Shown: one piece after another, positions 33,945 to 43,251 of the stretch | Numbering within the stretch: the first letter of the stretch is position 1 | Layout of the letters: each line of letters starts with the position of its first letter | Assembly (NCBI GenBank): GCA_013414765.1 | Contig: CP058708.1 | Coordinates: 2,289,553 to 2,353,552, forward strand | Reading direction: 5' to 3' | From: Candidatus Accumulibacter cognatus | GTDB lineage: Bacteria; Pseudomonadota; Gammaproteobacteria; Burkholderiales; Rhodocyclaceae | DNA: 64,000 bases | Translations under genes and position numbers: made by a program | Notes under the pieces: model-generated | What the model saw: only the letters and a program-made list of their open reading frames with translations | What the model was told of the DNA's origin: nothing | Database searches by the model: none

Positions 33945-34016
33945 ACGTCATCATGAATTGCATTCTTTGACGAATGCAATTCGCGCCGTCATTGCTGTTT
34001 GCCGCGGCTATGACGT
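33945..34016. terminator. nested hairpin after gltD
   Basis: ACGTCAT (33945-33951) pairs with ATGACGT (34010-34016). Inside it, GAATTGCATTC (33955-33965) pairs perfectly with GAATGCAATTC (33972-33982) around a 6-nt loop. There is no T-run directly after the inner stem, so it may be a transcript-end stabiliser or a weak terminator rather than a classical one. Confidence 0.45.
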
Positions 34017-34019
34017 TAT

Positions 34020-34096
34020 TTAATGCGAAAGTCGCGTCAGCGACTCACGTATCTCCTCCTGTCCACTCGCGGGAGAGGGAAAAGGTCATGAACGGC
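34020..34096 (-). repeat. dispersed composite palindromic repeat, copy E (partial, inverted)
   Basis: Read on the minus strand it runs from CGTTCATGACC through CCCTCTCCCGCGAG to GTGAGTCGCTGACGCGACTT and TCGCATTA. The second half of hairpin 1, hairpin 2 and hairpin 3 are present, but the first arm is missing. It lies between gltD and glmU. Confidence 0.7.
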
Positions 34097-34120
34097 GCCA
34101 AAGCGTGACATTGTTGTGAG

Positions 34121-34148
34121 TTGTTCACGTCTGAAATTGAAATAATAT
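34121..34148 (+). promoter_or_regulatory. weak promoter candidate for glmUS
   Basis: TTGTTC (34121-34126) and TAATAT (34143-34148) are 16 bp apart, about 130 nt before glmU. The -35 is poor. The leader 34149-34280 is open in the glmU frame but has no family similarity. Confidence 0.3.
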
Positions 34149-34280
34149 ATGGCAAACCGATTGGCGCCTGTTGTGACGCCGATCGGCTCCGGATCTGGCT
34201 TGTCCACCGGCGTACTGTTGCCGTGTAAGGTCAGGCAGCAGGAGAGGCTCCAACCATCGCGTTCTACCGGGTTCCTGTTC

Positions 34281-35633
34281 ATGAATATCGTCATTCTCGC
34301 CGCCGGGCAAGGCAAGCGCATGCATTCCAATTTGCCCAAGGTGCTGCATCCCCTGGCCGGCAAGGCGCTTCTCGCACACGTGCTGGATACCGCCCGCAGT
34401 CTCGTGCCGCAGCGCCTCTGTATTGTCTATGGGCACGGCGGTGACGCCGTGCGGACGACGATCAATGCTCCGGATCTGGTCTGGGTCCTGCAGGAGCCGC
34501 AACTCGGGACCGGCCATGCCGTCATGCAGGCTCTGCCGCATCTGGATGCCGCCGGGACAACGTTGGTACTCTACGGTGACGTTCCCCTGATTCAAACGGA
34601 AACGCTCAAGCAGTTGGTGCATGCGGCGCGCGACGCCCTGGCCATTCTGACCGTCGAACTTGCCGATCCCGAAGGCTACGGTCGAATCGTCCGCAACTCA
34701 GCCGGCGAGGTGGTGCGCATCGTCGAGCAGAAGGACGCCGTGGCCGCGGAGCGAGCGATTCGTGAAGTGAATACCGGTATCGTCGCTCTACCGACGGTCT
34801 ACCTGTCCGATTGGCTTGGCCGGCTTTCGAACGACAACGCGCAGCAGGAGTACTATCTGACCGACATCGTCGGGATGGCTGTTGCCGCAGGCGTGCCGAT
34901 CCGTACGACATTAGCGCAGAGCGAATCGGAGGTGCTGGGAGTCAATAGCAAGGGGCAGCTTGCCCAGCTCGAGCGGGTTGCCCAACGTCGAACCGCCGAT
35001 CGTCTGATGGAACAGGGCGTTCGCCTCGCTGACCCGGCACGCATCGACGTGCGTGGCGAACTGCTCTGTGGGCGCGATGTATTCATCGACGTGAACTGCG
35101 TTTTCGAGGGCCGGGTGGTTCTCGAAGAAGCCGTCGAGGTCGGGCCTGCCTGTGTGCTGAAGAATGCCCGTATTGGCGCCGGTTCCCGTCTTGCCGCTTT
35201 TAGTCACATTGAGGGCGCGACTGTCGGTCCGGATGGCGTGATCGGCCCCTTCGCCCGTTTGCGTCCGGGGACCGAACTCGCCGCCGGCGTCCATGTCGGT
35301 AACTTTGTCGAACTCAAGAACAGCCAGTTCGCCGCGCTTTCGAAAGCCAATCACTTGGCCTATGTCGGCGACGCAGTCGTTGGTAGCCGGGTCAACATTG
35401 GTGCCGGCACGATTACCTGCAACTATGATGGCGCCAACAAGTTCAAGACCATCATCGAGGACGATGCCTTTATCGGCTCCGATACGCAGTTGGTCGCACC
35501 GGTCACGGTGGGTCGTGGCGCCACACTGGGTGCCGGGACGACGCTGACCAAGGACGCTCCGCCAGACACGCTGACCATCTCGCGTGCCCGGCAGATTTCC
35601 ATCCCCGGCTGGAAACGGCCACAGAAGAAGTGA
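34281..35633 (+). CDS. glmU: bifunctional UDP-N-acetylglucosamine pyrophosphorylase / GlcN-1-P acetyltransferase
   Basis: GlmU catalyses the last two steps to UDP-GlcNAc, the precursor of peptidoglycan and LPS. The 450-aa protein starts [20 protein letters not shown], with the uridyltransferase signature at the very N-terminus, which fixes the ATG at 34281. Further pyrophosphorylase features are YGHGGDAVR and LYGDVPLI. The C-terminal half is a left-handed beta-helix with [40 protein letters not shown] and [16 protein letters not shown], the acetyl-CoA/GlcN-1-P site. glmS follows after 7 nt. Confidence 0.97.
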   Translation: MNIVILAAGQGKRMHSNLPKVLHPLAGKALLAHVLDTARSLVPQRLCIVYGHGGDAVRTTINAPDLVWVLQEPQLGTGHAVMQALPHLDAAGTTLVLYGDVPLIQTETLKQLVHAARDALAILTVELADPEGYGRIVRNSAGEVVRIVEQKDAVAAERAIREVNTGIVALPTVYLSDWLGRLSNDNAQQEYYLTDIVGMAVAAGVPIRTTLAQSESEVLGVNSKGQLAQLERVAQRRTADRLMEQGVRLADPARIDVRGELLCGRDVFIDVNCVFEGRVVLEEAVEVGPACVLKNARIGAGSRLAAFSHIEGATVGPDGVIGPFARLRPGTELAAGVHVGNFVELKNSQFAALSKANHLAYVGDAVVGSRVNIGAGTITCNYDGANKFKTIIEDDAFIGSDTQLVAPVTVGRGATLGAGTTLTKDAPPDTLTISRARQISIPGWKRPQKK

Positions 35634-35640
35634 TCTGACC

Positions 35641-37470
35641 ATGTGTGGCATCGTTGCTGCGGTCGCCGACCGCAATATCGTCCCTATTCTTCTCGAAGGG
35701 CTGCGCAAGCTCGAATATCGTGGCTACGATTCGGCGGGTCTCGCCCTGATCGACGCTAGCGGTCTGCACCGGCTGCGCTCGGTCGGCCGTGTTATCGAAC
35801 TGACCGCGCAGGTGGAGGAGTCGCATGTTGCCGGCGAGACCGGCATCGCACACACGCGCTGGGCCACGCATGGTGTTCCCTGTGAACGCAATGCCCACCC
35901 GCATATCTCCGCAGGTCTGGCGGTGGTGCACAACGGGATCATCGAAAACCACGAATCTCTGCGTGGACGCCTCAAGGCGCTGGGTTACCAATTCACGTCG
36001 GATACCGATACTGAAGTCGTGGCGCACCTGATTGCTCATGAACTGAAGACCGCCCCGGACTTTCTGAGTGCGGTTCGTCAGGCGATTGCGCAACTGCAAG
36101 GGGCCTACGCGATTGCCGTGCTGCGTGAATCGGACCCGAGCCGACTGGTGGTCGCGCGCGAAGGCGCGCCCTTGCTGCTGGGTCTCAGCGATGACGCCTG
36201 CTACGCAGCCTCAGATGCCTCGGCACTGGTGCAGGTCACGCGTCGCATGGTCTATCTGGATAACGGGGACTGCGCCGAATTGATGCGCGGCAGTTACCGC
36301 ATCACGCGGGTCAATGGGATGCCGGTGGAACGTCCAGAGAGCGAATCTCAACTCTCGGCAGAGGCGATCGAGCTGGGCAATTACCGGCACTACATGCAGA
36401 AGGAGATCTTCGAGCAGCCAGTCGCGCTGGCCAACACGCTTGAGATGCTCGGTGCGGCGCGCAGCATCCAGCCCGGGATTTTCGGTGCCGAAAGCGAAAC
36501 GATCCTTGGCAAGGTCCGGCAGGTCTTAATCGTCGCCTGCGGAACCAGCTATCATGCTGGTCTGGTTGCCCGTTACTGGCTCGAATCGATCGCCGGCATT
36601 CCGTGTTCGGTTGAAGTGGCCAGCGAGTATCGCTATCGCGACTCGGTGCCCAACCCGCAGACTCTGGTAGTGACCATCTCTCAATCAGGCGAAACCGCCG
36701 ACACGTTGGCTGCGCTGCAACATGCCAAGGCCTTGGGCATGCAGCACACGCTCTGTATCTGCAACGTCCCCGAGTCTTCACTGGTGCGCGAAAACAGCCT
36801 GCGTTTCATTACCCGTGCGGGTCCGGAAATTGGTGTTGCTTCGACCAAGGCGTTTACCACGCAACTCGCTGCGCTCTACCTGCTAACGCTGGTGCTTGCC
36901 AAGGTTCGCCAGCGTCTCGACGGGCAGGAAGAGGCTGCGGAACTGCATGCGGTACGGCATTTACCGATGGCGGTGGCGAAGATCCTCGAACTCGAACCAC
37001 AGATTCGTGAATGGGCGGAGCGCTTCTCGATGAAGCAGCATGCCCTGTTCCTGGGGCGTGGCCGGCATTACCCGATTGCCATGGAAGGTGCGCTCAAGCT
37101 CAAGGAGATCTCCTATATTCATGCCGAGGCCTACCCTGCCGGCGAACTCAAGCATGGCCCCTTGGCGCTTGTCGATCGCGACATGCCGGTCATCGCTGTC
37201 GCTCCAAACGATGCCCTGCTGGAAAAACTCAAGTCCAATCTGCAGGAAGTGCGCGCCCGTGGCGGGGAACTCTATGTGTTCGCCGATGCGGACAGTGAGA
37301 TGAAGGAATCGAATGGGATTCAAGTCTTGCAACTGCCCGAGCACTACGGCGCACTCTCGGCCTTGCTGCACGTGGTGCCGCTGCAACTGCTCGCTTACCA
37401 TGTCGCGCTGGTGCGCGGAACCGACGTAGACAAGCCGCGCAATCTGGCAAAGTCGGTCACCGTTGAGTGA
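35641..37470 (+). CDS. glmS: glutamine-fructose-6-phosphate aminotransferase (isomerizing)
   Basis: GlmS makes glucosamine-6-phosphate from fructose-6-phosphate and glutamine. The 609-aa protein has the N-terminal nucleophile Cys2 in [12 protein letters not shown], ending the argument about its start. The glutaminase domain includes [13 protein letters not shown] and [10 protein letters not shown]. Two SIS domains follow ([33 protein letters not shown], then [20 protein letters not shown] and [10 protein letters not shown]). It ends in the conserved [12 protein letters not shown]. No glmS ribozyme is expected or seen. Confidence 0.97.
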   Translation: MCGIVAAVADRNIVPILLEGLRKLEYRGYDSAGLALIDASGLHRLRSVGRVIELTAQVEESHVAGETGIAHTRWATHGVPCERNAHPHISAGLAVVHNGIIENHESLRGRLKALGYQFTSDTDTEVVAHLIAHELKTAPDFLSAVRQAIAQLQGAYAIAVLRESDPSRLVVAREGAPLLLGLSDDACYAASDASALVQVTRRMVYLDNGDCAELMRGSYRITRVNGMPVERPESESQLSAEAIELGNYRHYMQKEIFEQPVALANTLEMLGAARSIQPGIFGAESETILGKVRQVLIVACGTSYHAGLVARYWLESIAGIPCSVEVASEYRYRDSVPNPQTLVVTISQSGETADTLAALQHAKALGMQHTLCICNVPESSLVRENSLRFITRAGPEIGVASTKAFTTQLAALYLLTLVLAKVRQRLDGQEEAAELHAVRHLPMAVAKILELEPQIREWAERFSMKQHALFLGRGRHYPIAMEGALKLKEISYIHAEAYPAGELKHGPLALVDRDMPVIAVAPNDALLEKLKSNLQEVRARGGELYVFADADSEMKESNGIQVLQLPEHYGALSALLHVVPLQLLAYHVALVRGTDVDKPRNLAKSVTVE

Positions 37471-38044
37471 TCCGTACGTGCAACCTTTGGCTGACCGAAG
37501 CTTGACACAACTTGAATATCTTGGCGATGCGACGCCGTTCGCTACGCAGGTGCACGCCTTGCTTCCCTATTCCCCTCTGTTTGAGGACCTGAGTCTTGCA
37601 GAGGTCTGCCTGATCAGTCCATTCATGCAGGTATACCGGGCACAGACCGGCCAGGAAGTGCTGCGTGAGGGTGACGCGGGAGACTTCATGCTGTTCGTGA
37701 TCGAAGGGCGCATCGAGGTCTTCAAACAGGCCGGCGGCAATCCGCCACGCCTGATAGCCGTCGTTGCCAATGGCAAGACACTCGGCGAGATGTCGTTGAT
37801 CGACGGTCATCCGCGTTCCGCTACCTGTATTGCCGATGCAGGTACGGTGGTCGGTGTCCTGACACGTGAAAACCTAGCACGCATCATTCTCGAACAGCCG
37901 ATTCTTGGTGCCAAGATCCTGATGGCACTGGTGGTGATGTTGTCGCAGAGGTTGCGCACGACCAGCGCGCAACTGCTCGCCAGCCTCGACGAGATGGGTA
38001 GTCAGTACGACGGGCTGGTTGACCAGGGCAGTGGCTTCGTCTAA
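37463..38044 (+). CDS. cyclic-nucleotide-binding-domain protein without DNA-binding domain
   Basis: This 193-aa cytoplasmic protein has a single CRP/FNR-type cNMP beta-roll (about 35-150): [36 protein letters not shown] and the phosphate-binding-cassette-like [21 protein letters not shown] helical tail (about 150-190) follows, with no helix-turn-helix. It probably acts as a sensor or regulatory subunit. The start is TTG at 37463, overlapping the glmS stop by 8 nt, so it is read as the last gene of glmUS. Its TAA stop lies in the first bases of repeat copy C. Confidence 0.8.
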   Translation: MSDPYVQPLADRSLTQLEYLGDATPFATQVHALLPYSPLFEDLSLAEVCLISPFMQVYRAQTGQEVLREGDAGDFMLFVIEGRIEVFKQAGGNPPRLIAVVANGKTLGEMSLIDGHPRSATCIADAGTVVGVLTRENLARIILEQPILGAKILMALVVMLSQRLRTTSAQLLASLDEMGSQYDGLVDQGSGFV

Positions 38045-38153
38045 CGGTGACGATCTGTCCAGACACCCACGAGTATGCAAGTCATGACCGTTTTCCTCTC
38101 ACCCTCTAGGGGAAAGGATATTTTTGGGTCGCTGACGCGGTTTTCACATCAAT
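38041..38153 (+). repeat. dispersed composite palindromic repeat, copy C
   Basis: This diverged copy begins CTAACGGTGACGATCTGTCC and supplies the stop codon of the upstream gene. It continues with AAGTCATGACCGTTTTCC, a weakened hairpin 2 (CCCTCTAGGGG) and hairpin 3 (GGGTCGCTGACGCGGTTT), and ends CACATCAA. Nothing else is seen in 38154-38230 before the Wzt-like gene. Confidence 0.7.
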
Positions 38154-38230
38154 CTTGTCTGAACTGACAGTAATGGGCGAATACTTGGCAGGGACCCTGC
38201 TGGAGGCACCGTTTTTCCGCGCGGCGTAAC

Positions 38231-39445
38231 ATGAATTCGCTGCCGTCCTCTGAATTCATCATTCAGGCACAGGGTCTTGGCAAGTGCTATGCCATGTTCG
38301 AGCGCCCTGCTGATCGTCTGAAGCAATTGCTGTTCGGACGTTTTCGTTCCTACCACCGGGAATTCTGGGCGTTACGGGGTGTCGATCTCGGGATCAGAAC
38401 GGGGGAGGTGGTTGGTCTGGTAGGCCGCAATGGTGCCGGGAAATCCACCTTGCTACAATTGATCTGTGGCACCTTGGAGCCAACAGAGGGTAAGTTGGCA
38501 GTGCGCGGGCGGATAGCAGCGCTGCTGGAATTGGGTTCCGGTTTCAATCCCGATTTCTCGGGCAGGGAGAACGTCTACTTGAACGCCGCCATCCTCGGAC
38601 TGAACAGCCGCGAAGTCGATGCACGCCTGGACGATATCCTGTCATTTGCGGACATCGGTGATTTCGTGGACCAACCGGTCAGGACTTATTCGAGCGGGAT
38701 GTTCGTTCGACTGGCTTTCGCGGTGGCGACCAGCGTGGACCCGGACATCCTGGTGATAGATGAGGCGCTCTCCGTGGGGGATGGTGCTTTCGCACGCAAA
38801 TCATTTGAGCGCATCATGGGTATGAAGGAGGCGGGCAAGACCATCCTGTTCTGCTCCCATTCCATCTACTCGGTGGAGGTGCTATGCAACCGGGCTCTCT
38901 GGATCGAGCATGGCCAGTTGCGCATGCAAGGTTCTGCGGCAGAAGTGACCTCGGCCTACGCAGCCAGCCTCGAAAGTCCCATGATCGGCGAAGAGCCAGG
39001 ACGCACCAGGCTGGCGATGCTCACCGGTGGGGCGCGCATCATCCGGGCCTCCGCCTGTGTTGGAGGCGTATGCGGTACCAGGGTCAGCGCCGTATCCGGC
39101 CTCAGCGACCTCTCCGTGACCATCGAGTTTGCCATTGACCCAGGCCTTTTTCCTCCCAGCGTGGCGGTCGTCTTCGGTGATTCGGCGCACCGGGTCGTCG
39201 CCAGTGCCAGTTCGCACAACGACGGGGTGACGCTGTCGATGGATGCACAGGGCCGTGGCCGCGGCGTGGTGATTTTTCCGGCTTTGCCGCTGCTCAAAGG
39301 ACGTTATTCCATTACTTCCTATTTGCTCTGTGAAAGGGGATTGCACGTCTATGATCTGGCAGACCAGAGTATCTGCCTCGAGGTGACGCAGAACGGTGTT
39401 GAACAGGGCGTCGTCGCCTTGAAGCACGAATGGCTTCCGGCATGA
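38231..39445 (+). CDS. ABC transporter ATPase for surface polysaccharide export (Wzt/KpsT-like)
   Basis: The N-terminal 240 residues form an ABC ATPase of the polysaccharide-export group: Walker A GLVGRNGAGKSTLLQLICG, the Wzt-type ELGSGFNPDFSGRENVYLNA, the signature YSSGMFVRLAFAVATSVDPD and Walker B ILVIDEALSVGD. Residues about 270-400 form a beta-rich C-terminal domain like the glycan-binding domain of O-antigen Wzt. The 404-aa length fits. It would energise export of a finished glycan across the inner membrane. Its permease partner (Wzm) is not in the window. It opens an overlapping glycan operon with the next three genes. Confidence 0.9.
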   Translation: MNSLPSSEFIIQAQGLGKCYAMFERPADRLKQLLFGRFRSYHREFWALRGVDLGIRTGEVVGLVGRNGAGKSTLLQLICGTLEPTEGKLAVRGRIAALLELGSGFNPDFSGRENVYLNAAILGLNSREVDARLDDILSFADIGDFVDQPVRTYSSGMFVRLAFAVATSVDPDILVIDEALSVGDGAFARKSFERIMGMKEAGKTILFCSHSIYSVEVLCNRALWIEHGQLRMQGSAAEVTSAYAASLESPMIGEEPGRTRLAMLTGGARIIRASACVGGVCGTRVSAVSGLSDLSVTIEFAIDPGLFPPSVAVVFGDSAHRVVASASSHNDGVTLSMDAQGRGRGVVIFPALPLLKGRYSITSYLLCERGLHVYDLADQSICLEVTQNGVEQGVVALKHEWLPA

Positions 39446-40434
39446 CGCGGGCGGGCGGAGATCGCATGCGCATTGGCGAATTGTCGTTCAATCGCAGGGA
39501 TATCGTTCCCGAGGACCAGTCCGAGGTGTTGGCGCTACATAACCGGGTGTTCGGTGCAAACGCCACTGCCGCCTGGTTCCGGTGGAAATACGGCGATGGT
39601 GGTGCGCAGGCGACCGGCCTCTGGGACGAGCGTGGCCGCTTGCTGGCACTCTGCGGAGGAACACCGCGTACCTTGCTGCACGCAGGGCAAGCAGTGGCCG
39701 CGATACAGCTTGGCGACGTCATGGTTGCGCCCGAAGTCCGCGGCCTGCTGACCCGCCGTGGGCCATTCTTCCAGGTTTCCGGGCATTTTTACGAGTCGCG
39801 TATCGGCGCCGGTCGGCCTTTCCAGGTCGGCTTCGGTTTTGCCAGCAAGCGCCATGTGCGGCTGGCCATCGCCCTGCATCTGGCCTGGAATGAGGGGACT
39901 TTGCAGTCCATTCAGTGGTGGGATCTGGCGGGCCATCCGCCTTGGGGTTGGCGCTGCGAGCCACTCGAACCGGCGTCATTCGAGCGGGCAGCGACCGAGG
40001 CCTGGCAGGCCATGCAGGAAGGCCTGTCTGGTCTGAGCGCCGGTTGCCGGGATGTCACCTACCTGCAGCACCGTTTCCTGGCGCGGCCCGGATATGCCTA
40101 CCGCCTGTTCAGGATTCGCCGCAGTTGGTCGCGGCGAACATCCGGTATCCTCGTCCTGCGCCTCCAGGGCGAAACGGCCCATTGGCTGGACTGGATCGGA
40201 CCTCCGGAGGAAATCAGTCTGGCTGCACGCATCGCGCAAATCCAGGCCGCCGCCGCGGGCGCTCAAGCGATGACGCTATGGGCTTCCAACGCGATTTGCG
40301 AATCTCTGAAAGTCCCCCCTTCGGAGGAATCGACGGTCGCCTGGGTGGGGATTCCGTGTGTTTCAATGTTGCGAGAAGAGGATGCCAGCCGGCGGAAATG
40401 GTGGTGGATGGGGGGAGACACCGATTTTCTGTGA
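39442..40434 (+). CDS. GNAT-like acetyltransferase family protein
   Basis: This 330-aa cytoplasmic protein starts MTRAGGDRMRIGELSFNRRD and overlaps the ATPase stop by ATGA. The N-terminal part reads DIVPEDQSEVLALHNRVFGA, then AAWFRWKYGDGGAQATGLWD and IQLGDVMVAPEVRGLLTRRG. This pattern matches GNAT proteins found in polysaccharide clusters, where W-F-x-W-K-Y and a core strand with V-x-P-E-x-R-G are typical. The C-terminal half is less conserved. It may acetylate a sugar-nucleotide or glycan; the substrate is unknown. Confidence 0.65.
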   Translation: MTRAGGDRMRIGELSFNRRDIVPEDQSEVLALHNRVFGANATAAWFRWKYGDGGAQATGLWDERGRLLALCGGTPRTLLHAGQAVAAIQLGDVMVAPEVRGLLTRRGPFFQVSGHFYESRIGAGRPFQVGFGFASKRHVRLAIALHLAWNEGTLQSIQWWDLAGHPPWGWRCEPLEPASFERAATEAWQAMQEGLSGLSAGCRDVTYLQHRFLARPGYAYRLFRIRRSWSRRTSGILVLRLQGETAHWLDWIGPPEEISLAARIAQIQAAAAGAQAMTLWASNAICESLKVPPSEESTVAWVGIPCVSMLREEDASRRKWWWMGGDTDFL

Positions 40435-40459
40435 AGAAGTGAGAGCAACTGAAAGCGAC

Positions 40460-42172
40460 ATGCTCCCTTACCATGCGCAGCAATTGATCGCTGCGGCCGG
40501 GGTGCTGGTGCTCGCACCTCACCCGGACGATGAGGTATTCGGCTGTGGAGGGGCGCTTGCCGCTCATGCCGCTGCGGGCGTTCCCGTGCACGTCGTCATT
40601 CTCACCAACGGCGCGTTGTTCGGCGACCCGGACAAGCGCCTGGGTGAAAGTTGCATCGCTGGCCAACTGTTGGGCTACGGCGAGCCGGAATGCTGGAATT
40701 TCCCGGATCGCGGCCTCGAATATGGCGAGCCACTCGTGACACGTCTGGTTGCAGCCATCACCGCCAGCACAGCCGATCTGGTCTATGCACCCTCTCTTCG
40801 GGAAATCCATCCGGATCATCGGCAACTGGCCATGGCTGCTGTCGAGGCAGTACGCCGTGTGGGAGGAGGGCTTCGTCTTGCCCAGTATGAAGTGGGTGTC
40901 CCCTTGCGTCCCAATCTGTTGGTCGACATCACCCCATTCCTGGATCGCAAGCGGCAGGCAATGGCGTGTTTCGTCTCTCAGCTGCGACAGCAGCGCTACG
41001 ATGAGCACATCCTGGGGCTGAATCGCTTCCGTACCTATACCTTGCCGGTAGAGGTGGCGTCGGCCGAAGCTTACACCCTTGTTTCGGCAGTTGCCCTGCG
41101 CGAGAATGCGCTGCTTGATCTGGTTGAGCCGGAATACGTCTTCCAGACGCGACTGGGATTTCCCTGCTCCAGCCAGGACGTTCCCCTCGTTTCGGTGGTT
41201 GTCCGTCACCTCTCCGGGTCGGGCCTGCGGCTGAGTCTCGACAGCCTGGCTTTGCAGACCTACCCGAATATCGAGGTGCTCATCGTGGATACTGTCCCGG
41301 GTCTCCCGGCGTTGTCTGGTCACTGCGGTCGTTACATGCTGCGCCAGATCGTGACGAATCGACGCCAGCCAGTCGCCGCTGCGGCCAATGCCGGATTGGA
41401 CGAAGCTTACGGTGCGTATGGCCTGGTTCTTGACGAAGGCGAGTCGATCCCGCCGGACCATATCGCCAGTCTGGTGTCCGCGCTACGCAAGCAATCGTCC
41501 TGCCGCGCCGCCTATGCCGTCGGCCGACAACGGGAGGCCGATCACGACCAGGCAAGCGGGAGTGTCGACTGTGACCCGATCCGCCTTCTGTGCCGTCCTG
41601 ATATTCCTCTGCGGGCCGTACTGTTCGATCTTTGCTTGGTGAACAACGTGAACGATGGCTGCCGCTTTGACGAGTCACTTGACAGCCAACAGGATTGGGA
41701 CTTCCTGTTGCAGTTGAGTCTTGCCACTGATTTTCTTCGGGTAGCGTGCGCCGCCCCCTTTCCGGCAGTTCCGGACAATGTGCAGGAAGCCCCTGAACCC
41801 ACTTCCCTGCAAGCGATGTACGAACGCTGGCGGACGCGCTGGTCGCCGGCACAACTTGCGTCGCTGCTGCAGCGAGCATGCGATCCTCCGCAGCTGGCGG
41901 CATTCCGCCACCATGAGGCCGAGCTGCAGGAGGCCATGGCGGAGCAACGCCAGATCAGTGCCGCACGGGAGCATGAGTTGGCCGAGTGCCGGCGTGCCGT
42001 CGAGAAGCTGCGCGCCGATCTCCACGGCCGGGACACGCAGATCGCGGAAATGCGATTGCAACTCCTGGATCATCAACGACAGCAGGCAGAAATGCTCGCC
42101 AGCCATAGCTGGAGGATGACCCGTCTGCTGCGCTGCCTGTCCGCCGGTTGGCAGGAATGGCGCAGGAAATAG
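40460..42172 (+). CDS. PIG-L family deacetylase fused to a GT2-like domain and coiled coil
   Basis: This 570-aa protein has three parts. Residues about 10-220 form a PIG-L/LmbE zinc deacetylase: VLAPHPDDEVFGCGGALAAH and the second metal motif PSLREIHPDHRQLA. Residues about 235-445 resemble a GT-A glycosyltransferase (LVSVVVRHLSGSG, LSLDSLALQTYPNIEVLIVD, FDESLDSQQDWDFLLQLSLA), but no clear DxD is visible, so catalysis is uncertain. Residues about 480-550 are a charged coiled coil ending in SHSWRMTRLLRCLSAGWQEW. The same SWRxTRxLR end occurs in the three-domain glycosyltransferase at 46617. It probably trims an N-acetyl group from a glycan intermediate. The next gene overlaps its last 16 bases. 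Confidence 0.8.
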   Translation: MLPYHAQQLIAAAGVLVLAPHPDDEVFGCGGALAAHAAAGVPVHVVILTNGALFGDPDKRLGESCIAGQLLGYGEPECWNFPDRGLEYGEPLVTRLVAAITASTADLVYAPSLREIHPDHRQLAMAAVEAVRRVGGGLRLAQYEVGVPLRPNLLVDITPFLDRKRQAMACFVSQLRQQRYDEHILGLNRFRTYTLPVEVASAEAYTLVSAVALRENALLDLVEPEYVFQTRLGFPCSSQDVPLVSVVVRHLSGSGLRLSLDSLALQTYPNIEVLIVDTVPGLPALSGHCGRYMLRQIVTNRRQPVAAAANAGLDEAYGAYGLVLDEGESIPPDHIASLVSALRKQSSCRAAYAVGRQREADHDQASGSVDCDPIRLLCRPDIPLRAVLFDLCLVNNVNDGCRFDESLDSQQDWDFLLQLSLATDFLRVACAAPFPAVPDNVQEAPEPTSLQAMYERWRTRWSPAQLASLLQRACDPPQLAAFRHHEAELQEAMAEQRQISAAREHELAECRRAVEKLRADLHGRDTQIAEMRLQLLDHQRQQAEMLASHSWRMTRLLRCLSAGWQEWRRK

Positions 42173-43251
42173 GCAGGGACGGCGCACTGATCGGCCTTGC
42201 CAATGCACGCGAGGACGCGATCATTGAAGGTTCTCGCGGGCTGGCGGCCCTGATGGTCCTGGCAGCCCACTACGCACACCTGTTCGCAGCACAGACCTGG
42301 CTATTTCGCTTCGCCACAACGGGCGTGGATCTGTTCTTCGTCCTCAGTGGTTTTGTCTTCGGCCCTTACCTGCTGGGCAAACCCTTGCCAGTTCTGCCCC
42401 ACTTGGTGCGTCGATTCTTCCGGCTGTATCCTCTTTATGTTGCGGCACTGATTGGGTACATCCTGTTGCATGAACCGCCGGCCCAGGCCTGGGAGCACTT
42501 CCCTGAGCACCTGTTGATGCTCCACACGGTCGTCTCGAAGGAGACGGCCTTCTACTACAACCCGGCGTTCTGGAGCTTGCCACCAGAGGTGGAGTTCTAT
42601 CTGTTTCTGCCATTACTAGCCACCTTGAGCAGAAATGGGTGGTTTGCCGCAGTGCTGGGGGGGTCGCTCTTGATCCACATGGCGCTGCTTCTCTTTCCGG
42701 GCAGCGCCGACTTTAGCTCCTGGCCTCAGATCGCCGGCGTTCACCTGCCTGGTCTGCTGCCGGAATTTCTGTTGGGTGGGGTGGCCTACGCCGTTAGCCA
42801 GCGCCGCCTGTCGGTCAGCGTGCAGTGGTGGCTGCTGCTTGCCGGAATCGGTCATCTCTGGCTGGTGGCCCAGGTTTTCAAGGCCTTCGTGGTCGATGCC
42901 GGGGTAAGCGGTGCGGTACCGGTGTGGATCGGCGGCAATATCGGGCTGGCCGCCGCGCTGGGTTATGCGATGGTGCTGACGGCTCTGTCGAAATTGCTGG
43001 CGCAAGCCTGGGGGCCGGCTACGCCTCTCCTGCTCGTGGCCGGCTCCTTGAGCTACGGCATCTATCTCTTTCACAACATGATGCCGGCCCTGTTGCGCCG
43101 GCTCTGGCCAGGTCTGGAGGGTGCCTGGCTGGCACTGGCAGCCCTGGTTTTCACCATCGGAATGGCGACGCTGGCTCACTATGGGCTGGAACGTCCCTTG
43201 AGGAATTTTGGTCGGCAGCTCAGCCGCTGCCTGCTCTCCGTTCGAAGCTGA
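42157..43251 (+). CDS. acyltransferase 3 family membrane protein (OafA-like)
   Basis: This 364-aa polytopic membrane protein O-acylates glycans. It has the family start IIEGSRGLAALMVLAAHYAH (with the histidine), then TTGVDLFFVLSGFVFGPYLL, a RRFFRLYPLYVAALIGY segment and FWSLPPEVEFYLFLPLLATL, in the classical acyltransferase-3 order. About ten hydrophobic helices follow, with SLSYGIYLFHNMMPALLRRL near the end. The ATG at 42157 lies inside the end of the PIG-L gene. The 3' end overlaps the convergent glycosyltransferase by 32 bp. Confidence 0.9.
   Translation: MAQEIGRDGALIGLANAREDAIIEGSRGLAALMVLAAHYAHLFAAQTWLFRFATTGVDLFFVLSGFVFGPYLLGKPLPVLPHLVRRFFRLYPLYVAALIGYILLHEPPAQAWEHFPEHLLMLHTVVSKETAFYYNPAFWSLPPEVEFYLFLPLLATLSRNGWFAAVLGGSLLIHMALLLFPGSADFSSWPQIAGVHLPGLLPEFLLGGVAYAVSQRRLSVSVQWWLLLAGIGHLWLVAQVFKAFVVDAGVSGAVPVWIGGNIGLAAALGYAMVLTALSKLLAQAWGPATPLLLVAGSLSYGIYLFHNMMPALLRRLWPGLEGAWLALAALVFTIGMATLAHYGLERPLRNFGRQLSRCLLSVRS

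Noticed and set aside
34105-34131. Possible CRP site (TGTGAGTTGTTCACG) before glmU
   Set aside because: The half-sites are five, not six, bases apart and the second half is imperfect.
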